From assembly GCA_035493835.1 (NCBI GenBank), contig DATJHO010000009.1, positions 1 through 6,839 on the forward strand: a stretch of 6,839 nt of DNA, written 5' to 3'. The position numbers and the translations under genes were made by a program. Positions 1-6,184 of the stretch are shown here, piece after piece. This stretch comes from DASZTU01 sp035493835. Its GTDB lineage: Bacteria; Pseudomonadota; Alphaproteobacteria; Rhizobiales; Devosiaceae. Numbering within the stretch: the first letter of the stretch is position 1; each line of letters begins with the position of its first letter. The notes below the pieces were generated by a model, which was not told where the DNA came from, made no database searches, and saw only the letters and a program-made list of their open reading frames with translations.

Positions 1-219
1 CTGCTGGACGAGGCGCAGGCGGCGGAGGCGGTGGCGAGCGACTTCACTTTCCTCCAGATTTCGGACAGTCATGTCGGGTTCGACAAGGAGGCCAAGGTTA
101 CCGCCATCGATACGCTGAACGAGGCGATCGACAGGGTGAAGGCACTGCCGAAGAAGCCCTCCTTCATGGGTGGCCGGGTCAAGCCCGGGGATGACGAAGT
201 GGAGCGGGAGGCGCTCTAG
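1..219 (+). pseudogene. 3'-truncated calcineurin-like metallophosphoesterase remnant (5' end outside window)
   Basis: The frame is open from base 1 to the TAG at 217-219, 72 codons within the window. The translated stretch FTFLQISDSHVGF followed by a helix-like segment (TLNEAIDRVKALPKKPSFM) resembles the N-terminal part of exported metallophosphoesterases. In that family D-x-H supplies the first metal ligands and is followed about 40 residues later by a 'GD' metal motif. D-S-H is present here, but after PSFM the sequence becomes GGRVKPGDDEVEREAL. That tail is encoded by an intergenic palindromic repeat starting near 170 and is not a phosphoesterase sequence. The second metal motif and the rest of the roughly 250-300-residue domain are absent. 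The residues before the domain are Ala/Glu-rich and could be the end of an exported leader. A GTG at 31 could start a 62-residue ORF, but the frame continues upstream, so I read this as the 3' end of a broken gene. The family call rests on one short motif region. Confidence 0.6.
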
Positions 220-257
220 GGGGGGCCCGGATCCCCGGGTCAACCCCCGGGGATGAC
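174..257. repeat. two copies of an intergenic palindromic repeat
   Basis: Copy 1 (174-195) and copy 2 (235-257) share CCGGGTCAA, then CCCGGGGATGAC, differing by a G/C substitution and one inserted C. Copy 2 sits in a perfect hairpin: ATCCCCGGG at 231-239 pairs with CCCGGGGAT at 246-254 around a 6-nt loop. Copy 1 has only 5-bp arms (174-178 and 184-188). This resembles the small GC-rich palindromes scattered between genes in many Alphaproteobacteria. It lies between the convergent ends of the phosphoesterase remnant and rnhA. The hairpin could help end transcription from either side, but no T-tract follows it on either strand. Confidence 0.7.
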
Positions 258-315
258 AATGGGGCAGAGGCGGGATTCGGACGCGGGAATGTCCAACTCT
301 ATTCACCCGTCACCC

Positions 316-789
316 TTAAACCGGCGGCATCAGCCCTGAGCCGGAGCGGGATCTTTTGTACGGGGCCATGCCTTCGTTGGCCAGCTGGTCGGCGCGTTCG
401 TTGAACTCGTCGCCATTGTGGCCCTTGACCCAGCGCCAGTCGATCTTGTGGCGCGCGACGGCCGTATCGAGCGCCTGCCAGAGCTCGACGTTTTTCACCG
501 GCTTCTTGTCGGCGGTCTTCCAGCCGTTCTTCTTCCAGCCATGGATCCAGCTGGTGAGGCCGTTCTTCACATATTGGCTGTCGGTGTGAAGCTCGACCTC
601 GCAGGGCCGCGTGAGGGCGTTGAGCGCTTCGGTCGCCGCCGTCAGCTCCATGCGGTTGTTGGTGGTGAGGGGTTCGCCGCCCTTCAGCTCCTTGACCTTG
701 CCGCCATATTGCAGCACCGCGCCCCAGCCGCCCGGTCCGGGATTGCCGGAACAGGCGCCATCGGTGTGGATGATGACTTTTTCGCTCAT
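316..789 (-). CDS. rnhA: ribonuclease HI
   Basis: This is RNase HI (EC 3.1.26.4), which cuts the RNA strand of RNA:DNA hybrids such as R-loops and primer remnants in the cytoplasm, using Mg2+. The protein is 157 residues, close to the roughly 155 of Escherichia coli RNase HI. The four catalytic carboxylates fall at the same numbers as in the E. coli enzyme: D10 (HTDGACSGNPGPGGWG), E48 (NNRMELTAA), D70 (HTDSQYV) and D134 (NERADQLA). The catalytic-loop histidine is H124 (VKGHNG). The basic handle region (GWKKNGWKTADKKPVKN, about 84-100) is also present. I chose the ATG at 787-789. A longer reading of the frame to 1167 only adds a translated shadow of the acetyltransferase gene. The ATG overlaps the upstream TGA (ATGA, 786-789), so translation is probably coupled. 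It is the last gene of the ispH operon. Confidence 0.97.
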   Translation of the reverse strand: MSEKVIIHTDGACSGNPGPGGWGAVLQYGGKVKELKGGEPLTTNNRMELTAATEALNALTRPCEVELHTDSQYVKNGLTSWIHGWKKNGWKTADKKPVKNVELWQALDTAVARHKIDWRWVKGHNGDEFNERADQLANEGMAPYKRSRSGSGLMPPV

Positions 790-1292
790 TGCGGCCGTCC
801 GAGTACGTAGAACTGGTGCAGCATGCCGTGAATCATTCCCCGGTATGTCGGCGTCATGCCGATGCGCTCGAGCACCGTCAGCGAGCCGACATTGTCCACA
901 TGGGCGAAGCCGATGAAGGAGGCCTCTTTTCGGTTGGCGAAAAACCAGTCGCGCAGGCCCGCGGCGATCTCCGAGGCGTAGCCCTGCCTCCAATGGGGGC
1001 GGGCTATGGAGTAGCCGATCTCGGGCTCGCCGTCGTAGAGCGAAAACCCGGCCCGGCCGATGAAGGCGCCGTCCGTGCGGCGGCGGATGGGGAATTTGCC
1101 GAGCGCATGGATGGCGCTCTCGTGCAGCCAGTCGCCGACGCGCATCGCGGCCTTGTCGCGCGTCCACAGCCGCTGCTCGCGGTCGAGGTAGCGCTGCACG
1201 TCTGCGTTCTGGTGCATTTCCAGCAGCCGCTCAACCGCCTCGTCGTCCCAGGTGCCGAGCCGCATCCGCTCGGTTTCGAGAACGATGCTCAT
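786..1292 (-). CDS. GNAT-family N-acetyltransferase (RimJ/RimL-like)
   Basis: A 168-residue protein with the plan of RimJ/RimL-type acetyltransferases, which move an acetyl group from acetyl-CoA to an amine, often a protein N-terminus or a small molecule. It opens with LETERMRLGTW, typical of the family's first strand. The EIGYSIARPHWRQGYASE segment (about 91-108) holds the beta-4 strand and the acetyl-CoA pyrophosphate loop; the usual Q/R-x-x-G-x-G/A signature reads R-Q-G-Y-A at 102-106. VDNVGSLTVLERIGM (132-146) matches the N-x-x-S-x-x-V-L-E-x-x-G motif. The substrate cannot be read from the sequence. Both ends overlap neighbours by 4 bases (ATGA at 1289-1292 with ispH and at 786-789 with rnhA). 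There is no clear Shine-Dalgarno sequence, so it probably relies on coupling to ispH translation. Confidence 0.9.
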   Translation of the reverse strand: MSIVLETERMRLGTWDDEAVERLLEMHQNADVQRYLDREQRLWTRDKAAMRVGDWLHESAIHALGKFPIRRRTDGAFIGRAGFSLYDGEPEIGYSIARPHWRQGYASEIAAGLRDWFFANRKEASFIGFAHVDNVGSLTVLERIGMTPTYRGMIHGMLHQFYVLGRPQ

Positions 1293-2254
1293 GGGCTGGC
1301 GGGGGGGCGCAGTTCGCGCGGCAGGTTGAAGACGATCGATTCGCGCTGCGTGCCGCTGGCCGTCACCTTGATCTCGTAGCGCTGGGCGAAGGCCTCGATG
1401 ATCTCGTCCACCAGCGTCTCGGGCGCGGAGGCCCCCGCGGTGACGCCAAGGCGCGAAATGCCATCGAAGAGCGGCCAGTCGATCTCGCTCGCCCGTTCCA
1501 CCAGCATGGCGTTGGTGCAGCCGGCCCGCTTGGCCACTTCCACCAGCCGCACGGAATTGGATGAATTGGGCGAACCCACCACGATCATGGCGTCGACCTC
1601 GGGCGCCACGCGCTTGACGGCATCCTGCCGGTTGGTGGTGGCGTAGCAGATATCTTCCTTGTGCGGCCCCACGACGTCGGGGAAGCGCCGCTTCAACACG
1701 GCAACGATGGCGCTGGTGTCATCGACGCTCAACGTGGTCTGCGTCACGAAGGCGAGGCTTTTCGGGTCGCGCGGCGCGAAGATTTCGGCGTCGGCCGCCG
1801 TCTCGATCAGGCTGATGGCGCCCTCAGGCAATTGCCCCATGGTGCCAACGACTTCCGGGTGTCCGCGATGGCCGATCAGGACGATCTCGTGACCCTCCGA
1901 AAAATGCCGCTGCGCTTCCACATGCACCTTGCTCACCAGGGGGCAGGTTGCATCGAGGAAGAACATTTTCCGCGCCGCGGCATCGGCCGGGACGGATTTG
2001 GGCACGCCATGGGCGGAGAACACCACCGGCGAATCGGTTTCGGCCGGGATCTCGTCGAGTTCCTCGACAAAGACCGCGCCCTTGGCCTTGAGCCCGTCGA
2101 CCACATATTTGTTGTGGACAATGGCGTGCCGCACGAACACCGGCGCCCCGTATTTTTCGAGGGCGAGTTCGACGATCTGGATCGCCCGGTCGACGCCAGC
2201 GCAGAAGCCGCGCGGCGCACAGAGCACGATGTCAAGTTGCGGCCTTGTTTCCAT
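1289..2254 (-). CDS. ispH: 4-hydroxy-3-methylbut-2-enyl diphosphate reductase
   Basis: IspH (LytB; EC 1.17.7.4) is the final enzyme of the MEP isoprenoid pathway. It reduces HMBPP to IPP and DMAPP with an iron-sulfur cluster, in the cytosol. The 321-residue protein shows the three cluster cysteines: C18 (APRGFCAGVDRAI), C104 (DATCPLVSKVH) and C203 (EDICYATTNRQ). Substrate-pocket residues are also in place: H47 (IVHNKYV), H82 (SAHGVP), H132 and the proton-relay glutamate E134 in GHPEV, T173 (TQTTLS), and S231-S232-N233 in SPNSSNS. The ATG at 2252-2254 sits six residues further upstream of the first cysteine motif than in E. coli, a normal start. No Shine-Dalgarno sequence is evident before it. 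It is the first gene of a three-gene operon and is divergent from the PPDK-like gene. Confidence 0.97.
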   Translation of the reverse strand: METRPQLDIVLCAPRGFCAGVDRAIQIVELALEKYGAPVFVRHAIVHNKYVVDGLKAKGAVFVEELDEIPAETDSPVVFSAHGVPKSVPADAAARKMFFLDATCPLVSKVHVEAQRHFSEGHEIVLIGHRGHPEVVGTMGQLPEGAISLIETAADAEIFAPRDPKSLAFVTQTTLSVDDTSAIVAVLKRRFPDVVGPHKEDICYATTNRQDAVKRVAPEVDAMIVVGSPNSSNSVRLVEVAKRAGCTNAMLVERASEIDWPLFDGISRLGVTAGASAPETLVDEIIEAFAQRYEIKVTASGTQRESIVFNLPRELRPPASP

Positions 2255-2356
2255 GTCGAATGGAGATGCTTTCTGCGGTGCGGTGAGTCAAGTGCTGTTG
2301 CGGGCGAGGGCGGGCCCGCGCATTATGTATCTTGACTGCAAGAACTGGGATCTCTC
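2255..2356. promoter_or_regulatory. divergent promoter region between ispH and the PPDK-like gene
   Basis: The 102-bp gap must drive both genes. CTTGACT, which fits the alphaproteobacterial -35 CTTGAC, occurs once on each strand: leftward at 2292-2286 and rightward at 2331-2337. Together they form a 7-bp inverted repeat. The leftward copy would place a transcript start almost at the ispH ATG, so that mRNA may be nearly leaderless. For the rightward gene, TTGCGG (2298-2303), a 17-bp spacer and CATTAT (2321-2326) is one alternative promoter. A perfect 10-bp palindrome, GCGGGCCCGC, lies at 2310-2319, near the centre of the inverted repeat. The -10 matches are weak and no site is proven. Confidence 0.4.
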
Positions 2357-4618
2357 GTGACCTTAGCGCAGGAAATGTTTGCGATCGCGCCGGCCTACGG
2401 CACGACGGCTCTTTCCGCGCCTCAGCTCGCCCTGCTGACGGGCAAGGCGCGCTGGATTCACGAGGCTTATTCGGCCGGCTTCCCGGTCGTCCCCACCATC
2501 GTTCTGACTCGCGCCGCCTGGGAGGGCCTCCAGGCCGAGCGCCTCGGCCGCGACGATTGGCTCCGACGCCATTGGGTGGCGGTGCTGTTTCGCCTGGTCG
2601 ATCGGCACGGCACCCCGCCCGCGCTGGTGGTGCGCACCTCGGCGCCGCGCCACTCGGGCGGGCTGATGCCGGCCATGTCGGGTATCGAGGCGCCGCGCAA
2701 CGAGGCCGAATCTGTCGATGCCGGCCGTCCGCTCGCCCGCGCCATAACCGAGGCGTTTGATTCCTATGGCGGCCCCGCGCCGGATGGCGGCAGTCAGATC
2801 GTCGTGGTGCAGGCGATGGCTGAGGGCGACCTCGTGCAGTTCGTCAGCCGCGACCCGCAGACCGGCGAAATCGGCCCGATGCCGATGACCGGCTTTGCGC
2901 TCGATACGCGCCTGCGGGCGGCAGGGCCGCTGATAGAAATTCTCGACCGCGCCGCCGGCCAGCCCATGGCCTGCCTGGTCTCGGCCGAGATCGGCGGCAT
3001 CCGGCTGGTCTCCGCCCGGCCGATCCAGGCCAGCCCCGCCGCCGAACTCGAAGCCGCCGTCGATCGCGTCAATCGCGGCGCCTGGACCCGGCGTGAGGCG
3101 GTCAACCGCGTCGACCCCGCCCGGCTCAGCCAATTGCTGCATCCCCGCCTCCACACCGACGGGCGGGCAACCGCGCCGATTGCCATGGGGCTCGGCGTTT
3201 CTCCGGGCGCGGCGAGCGGCGTCGTCGTGTTCACGGCGGAGGACGCGGCCCGCGCCCATGCCCGTGGCCGCCATTGCATTCTCGTCGTCACCGAAACCGG
3301 CCCCACCGACATTGACGGCATGAAGGCCGCGACCGGCATTTTGACGGCGCGCGGCGGCATGACCAGCCACGCCGCGGTCATCGCCCGCATCACCGGCAAG
3401 CCCTGCGTCGCGGCGGTTCGCACGCTCTCGGTCGATCCGGCCGAAATGCGCTGCACCATCAACGGCCGCGAATTCCGCGCCGGCGACCGGCTGACCATCG
3501 ATGGCAGCGATGGCGCGGTCTATGCCGGTGTGCTGCCGCTGACCCAGCCGCATATCGGCGGGGCCATGGAAAAGCTGCTCGGCTGGTCCGATGAGGCGCG
3601 GCGGATTTCGGTCCGCACCAATGCCGAAACCGTGGAGGCGGCGCGCACGGCGCTGAGCTTTGGGGCCGAGGGCATCGGGCTTGCCCGTTCCGAGCACATG
3701 TTCTTCTCCCCCGAACGCATGGTCGCGCTCAGGCGCATGATCCTCTCGGAAGACGAGGCCGATCGCACCGCCGCGCTCACCGGCCTCGTCGACTACCAGA
3801 CCGAGGATTATTCGGCGCTCTTTACCACCATGGCCGGGCGGCCAGTGACGGTGCGCCTGTTCGATCCGCCGCTCTACGAATTCTTGCCACGCACCGACGA
3901 GGATATCGAGGAGACGGCGGCCTCGCTTGGGCTCGGCCTCCGGGCCTTCCGGCTGCGGCTGGAGCGGTTGGCCGAAATCAATCCGATGCTCGGGCATCGC
4001 GGGGTGAGGCTCGCGATCACCTATCCCGAAATCCTTGAAATGCAGATGGCGGCGCTGCTCGCTGGCGTCCGCGCCGCCTCGCAACGGCAGAACGAGCCGG
4101 TGGTGCTGGAAGTGATGGTGCCGTTCGTCTCGACCACCAGCGAAGTCACCTGGATCCGCGACCGGGTGATGGCGCTGGTCGATCAGGCGGGGCTGGAGCC
4201 CGAGGCGCGGGCCCGCTTCTCCTTCGGCACGATGATCGAACTGCCACGCGCGGCGCTCCGGGCCGGTGATATCGCCCGCTCGGTCGATTTCTTTTCCTTC
4301 GGCACCAACGACCTGACCCAGACCACCTTCGGCATTTCACGCGACGACGCGCCGGCGTTCCTGGCCGCCTATCAGCGCAAGGGGCTTTATGCCGACGACC
4401 CGTTCGTCACCATCGACAAGAAGGGCGTCGGCGAAATGATTTCCATGGCGATCGAGCGGGGCAGGGCCGTTAACCCGAAGCTCAAGATCGGCATTTGCGG
4501 CGAGCACGCCGGCGACCCCGCCTCGCTGCAATTTTTCGCGGGGCTGGGTGTCGATTACGTCAGTTCCTCGCCCTATCGCGTGCCGGTGGCGCGGTTGGCT
4601 TTGGCGCAGGCGGGGTAG
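2357..4618 (+). CDS. pyruvate,phosphate dikinase-like PEP-utilising protein with shortened ATP-grasp domain
   Basis: The PPDK family interconverts ATP + phosphate + pyruvate with AMP + PPi + PEP through a swivelling phosphohistidine domain. This 753-residue protein has three parts. Residues 1-225 are a reduced ATP-grasp region with K30 (LTGKARW) and R93 (VVRTSAP) in PPDK-like contexts. Next come a PPDK-type linker (REAVNRVDPARLSQLLHP) and the phosphohistidine domain with H338 in GGMTSHAAVIAR. Last is a PEP/pyruvate barrel with R444 (GLARSEHMFF), R500 (TVRLFDPP), E628 (GTMIELPR), N651-D652 (FGTNDLTQ) and C714 (ICGEHAGDP). Subtracting 117 from the Clostridium symbiosum numbers, as I remember them (H455, R561, R617, E745, N768, D769, C831), gives these positions exactly. 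The loss therefore falls before H338, mostly between R93 and R221. The ATP-contacting Q-x-R reads S-A-R (219-221), and no glutamate sits where E323 is expected. GTG at 2357 has GGGA at 2347-2350; ATG at 2375 is an alternative start. Whether it is still an ATP-driven dikinase is uncertain. Confidence 0.88.
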   Translation: MTLAQEMFAIAPAYGTTALSAPQLALLTGKARWIHEAYSAGFPVVPTIVLTRAAWEGLQAERLGRDDWLRRHWVAVLFRLVDRHGTPPALVVRTSAPRHSGGLMPAMSGIEAPRNEAESVDAGRPLARAITEAFDSYGGPAPDGGSQIVVVQAMAEGDLVQFVSRDPQTGEIGPMPMTGFALDTRLRAAGPLIEILDRAAGQPMACLVSAEIGGIRLVSARPIQASPAAELEAAVDRVNRGAWTRREAVNRVDPARLSQLLHPRLHTDGRATAPIAMGLGVSPGAASGVVVFTAEDAARAHARGRHCILVVTETGPTDIDGMKAATGILTARGGMTSHAAVIARITGKPCVAAVRTLSVDPAEMRCTINGREFRAGDRLTIDGSDGAVYAGVLPLTQPHIGGAMEKLLGWSDEARRISVRTNAETVEAARTALSFGAEGIGLARSEHMFFSPERMVALRRMILSEDEADRTAALTGLVDYQTEDYSALFTTMAGRPVTVRLFDPPLYEFLPRTDEDIEETAASLGLGLRAFRLRLERLAEINPMLGHRGVRLAITYPEILEMQMAALLAGVRAASQRQNEPVVLEVMVPFVSTTSEVTWIRDRVMALVDQAGLEPEARARFSFGTMIELPRAALRAGDIARSVDFFSFGTNDLTQTTFGISRDDAPAFLAAYQRKGLYADDPFVTIDKKGVGEMISMAIERGRAVNPKLKIGICGEHAGDPASLQFFAGLGVDYVSSSPYRVPVARLALAQAG

Positions 4619-4636
4619 GGGCCTTGCCCCCGTAGT

Positions 4637-4657
4637 CCCTCCCCTTGAGAGGGAGGG
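4637..4657. repeat. GC-rich hairpin downstream of the PPDK-like gene
   Basis: CCCTCCC at 4637-4643 pairs perfectly with GGGAGGG at 4651-4657 around a 7-nt loop, starting 18 bases after the PPDK-like stop codon. The CCCTCCCCTTGAGAGGGAGGGG pattern (21-22 bases) resembles a common alphaproteobacterial intergenic element. It may also weaken read-through into the hydrolase gene. It lacks a downstream T-tract, so I do not call it an intrinsic terminator. Confidence 0.5.
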
Positions 4658-4793
4658 GAACAATGGTGCACGGTCGTGCCACAATACGAGGGCCCCACTC
4701 GCCCTCCTGCCGCGATCCAGTGCGCCCCGCGCCCGCGATCCCGCCGGGGTGGTGCTGCACACCTGAAGGGCCGCCCTCATTCTGACTTAATGC

Positions 4794-4808
4794 TTAACCT
4801 CAGGTTAA
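4794..4808. promoter_or_regulatory. perfect CtrA-like box (TTAA-N7-TTAA)
   Basis: TTAACCT-C-AGGTTAA is an exact TTAA-N7-TTAA match to the binding motif of CtrA, the alphaproteobacterial cell-cycle response regulator, and is also a perfect inverted repeat with 7-bp arms. A further TTAA lies just upstream at 4787-4790 and a GTTAAC at 4854-4859. The box is 192 bp before the ATG chosen for the cell wall hydrolase. CtrA controls envelope and division genes in this class, so regulation of the hydrolase is plausible. The distance is long for a simple activator site overlapping the promoter. Confidence 0.5.
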
Positions 4809-4921
4809 TTCCTTCCCGTAAACCCTTGGGGCCTCGCCATTTTGCGGCCTTCTGTTAACCCGCATTCCGGCCCGGAAGCGCCCGAATCGCTGTGTTTACG
4901 TCCTACTAACCCTAACGGCGC

Positions 4922-4972
4922 ATGATGGGTGAAGCCGGCAGTTTATCGATTGCCGGTGAAGTGTGTGAGTAG
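4922..4972 (+). other. possible leader ORF containing a hairpin upstream of the hydrolase
   Basis: ATG ATG at 4922 opens a 16-codon frame (MMGEAGSLSIAGEVCE) ending with TAG at 4970-4972, 28 nt before the hydrolase ATG. Inside it, CCGGCA (4935-4940) pairs with TGCCGG (4951-4956) around a 10-nt loop, and GTGAAG is repeated at 4929-4934 and 4956-4961. No good Shine-Dalgarno sequence precedes it. It may be a 5'-UTR structure rather than a translated peptide, and an ORF this short can occur by chance. Confidence 0.2.
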
Positions 4973-5000
4973 CGAGTAGTTGCGTTTGAGTTCGAGTGCC

Positions 5001-6056
5001 ATGCAGCACTGGCCGGCCGCCGCCCGACGGGCCGATGCCGCTTATGACACGCTCCGGTTCATGGCCGGGGCCAGTCTGGCGCTCCTCGCCTATGCAGGGC
5101 TGACCCAGGACGTTCTCGGCCCCGGCTATGGCAAGGTGCTGCCGGTCGTGGCCGTCGCCGCGGCTCCCGCCACCCCTGTGGCCACGCTTACCTTCGAGGA
5201 TGGCCGGCCGGTCATCACCGGTTCGGTCAGCCACCTGTTCGATGCCCTCGGCACCTTTGTCGGCCCGAACGAGGCGATGAAGCAGGATCGGTTGCGGCCG
5301 GGCGTCGACGTGCTCGCCATGACCAAAAGCTTCGATGAGGCGCGCACGCGCATCGCGAGCCTCGAGCAGAGCAACAATCCCGGCGCCGCGCCGGTGCCAG
5401 CCGGGACCGTGGTGGCGGATGGCGTCAGGCCGGTGAGCCCGATCGACGTCAGCGCCAAAATCGCGCTCGCCGCCGTCGATCCCTCGCTGGTCGCCTCCCC
5501 GACCGAGAGCACGCCGGCGCTGAACGCGATCGATTCGGCGGCGCAGCCGGCAACGCCCCCGCTCCCGGCGACGCTTTCCCGGCAGCTCGCCTATGCCCGC
5601 GACGATACGCCGATGACCGCCTTTCCGCCCCTGAAGACGGACGCCACGTATTCGGCCAAGGACCTCAACTGCCTGGCCCAGGCGGTCTATTTCGAGGCGC
5701 GCGGCGAATCCTATCGTGGGCAGGTCGCGGTGGCGCAGGTGGTGATGAACCGGCTGGCCCATCCGCTCTATCCCAAGACCATCTGCGCCGTGGTTTTCCA
5801 GGACGCCGGGCACCGCGACGCCTGCCAGTTTTCCTTCGCCTGCGATGGCCGGCCGGAAGTCATCAACGAGAAGCAGCCTTGGGCGCAGGCCGAGGACATC
5901 GCCCAGAAGGTCGCGACCGGCGAGCTCTACCTGCCGGAAGTGGGCGATGCCACGCATTACCACGCGACCTATGTCTATCCCGACTGGGCCCCGCGCCTGA
6001 AGCGCGTCACCAAGATCGGCATGCATATTTTCTACAAGTTCAGGAACGCGGCCTGA
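5001..6056 (+). CDS. membrane-anchored cell wall hydrolase, SleB/CwlJ type (Hydrolase_2 family)
   Basis: The C-terminal domain (about 221-345 of 351 residues) matches the SleB/CwlJ peptidoglycan hydrolase family, whose Bacillus members act on spore cortex and whose proteobacterial members are envelope enzymes. It begins LNCLAQAVYFEARGE, with the presumed catalytic glutamate E232 in FEARGE. VAVAQVVMNR, the CQFSF block and THYHATYVYPDWA follow, all typical family motifs. A hydrophobic segment at about 20-34 (FMAGASLALLAYAGL) after an Arg-containing N-terminus should anchor it in the inner membrane with the enzyme in the periplasm. Residues about 45-215 are Ala/Pro/Thr-rich with no recognised domain and probably act as a linker. 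The start is ambiguous: TTG at 4980, directly after an in-frame TAG, would add seven residues. I prefer the ATG at 5001; neither has a strong Shine-Dalgarno sequence. A CtrA-like box lies upstream. Confidence 0.88.
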   Translation: MQHWPAAARRADAAYDTLRFMAGASLALLAYAGLTQDVLGPGYGKVLPVVAVAAAPATPVATLTFEDGRPVITGSVSHLFDALGTFVGPNEAMKQDRLRPGVDVLAMTKSFDEARTRIASLEQSNNPGAAPVPAGTVVADGVRPVSPIDVSAKIALAAVDPSLVASPTESTPALNAIDSAAQPATPPLPATLSRQLAYARDDTPMTAFPPLKTDATYSAKDLNCLAQAVYFEARGESYRGQVAVAQVVMNRLAHPLYPKTICAVVFQDAGHRDACQFSFACDGRPEVINEKQPWAQAEDIAQKVATGELYLPEVGDATHYHATYVYPDWAPRLKRVTKIGMHIFYKFRNAA

Positions 6057-6076
6057 TCAGGCGGCCCAGGCACCAA

Positions 6077-6105
6077 GATGGACCCCTGCCTTCGCCGGGG
6101 CGACG
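6077..6105. repeat. intergenic repeat of the 'CTGCCTTCGCCGGGG' type
   Basis: GATGGACCCCTGCC followed by TTCGCCGGGGCGACG resembles a widespread proteobacterial intergenic palindrome in which a CCCGCCTTCGCGGG-like core is flanked by GGA and TGACG. The arms here (CCCC and GGGG around the CTTCG-containing loop) are imperfect. It lies between the convergent ends of the hydrolase and the exported-protein gene. It is a second repeat family, distinct from the one at 174-257. Confidence 0.45.
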
Positions 6106-6184
6106 CCGAGGCTGGGGCGCGGTTTAGGAGAAGTCCCGAGGTGCCATCATGGCGTGCGCCGACTTGCCTCCAGTGGCGGCTTGC

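Larger units (their letters stand above)
4619..5000. other. 382-bp gene-free region with repeats and 5' regulatory sequence
   Basis: No credible protein gene is seen on either strand. The left part (about 4620-4780) is GC-rich and repeat-like. It holds a CCCTCCC/GGGAGGG hairpin and a small palindrome, GCACG-GT-CGTGC, at 4668-4679. The right part changes character: it is richer in A and T and carries several TTAA motifs (4787, 4794, 4805, 4855). This is typical of a promoter region for the hydrolase gene that follows. I could not identify a confident -35/-10 pair. Confidence 0.6.

Noticed and set aside
231..254. perfect hairpin as an intrinsic terminator for rnhA
   Set aside because: No T-tract follows on either strand, and the sequence matches a dispersed repeat, so it is listed as a repeat.
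790..1167. 126-residue N-terminal extension of the RNase HI frame
   Set aside because: The extension is the out-of-frame shadow of the acetyltransferase gene. RNase HI catalytic residues number correctly only from the ATG at 787-789.
1301..1307. run of seven G near the end of ispH as a possible phase-variation tract
   Set aside because: It is short, encodes prolines in the variable IspH C-terminus, and is ordinary in DNA this GC-rich.
2332..2760. plus-strand frame overlapping the first part of the PPDK-like gene
   Set aside because: It is Arg/Gly/Pro-rich without motifs. The other frame carries K30 and R93 in PPDK-like contexts and continues into the full protein.
2363..4084. 573-codon open frame on the minus strand, antisense to the PPDK-like gene
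   Set aside because: It is Gly/Arg/His/Ala-rich with no recognisable motif, and lies opposite a gene with exact catalytic motif spacing. Long antisense frames are expected from GC-rich codon bias.
4337..4780. 147-codon minus-strand frame covering the end of the PPDK-like gene and the following repeat
   Set aside because: It has low-complexity Arg/Gly composition and overlaps the conserved C-terminal PPDK motif around C714. No start signal was found.
4896..6026. 376-codon open frame on the minus strand opposite the cell wall hydrolase
   Set aside because: It has Arg/Gly/His-rich shadow composition, no motif and no ribosome-binding site. The plus strand carries the recognisable hydrolase.
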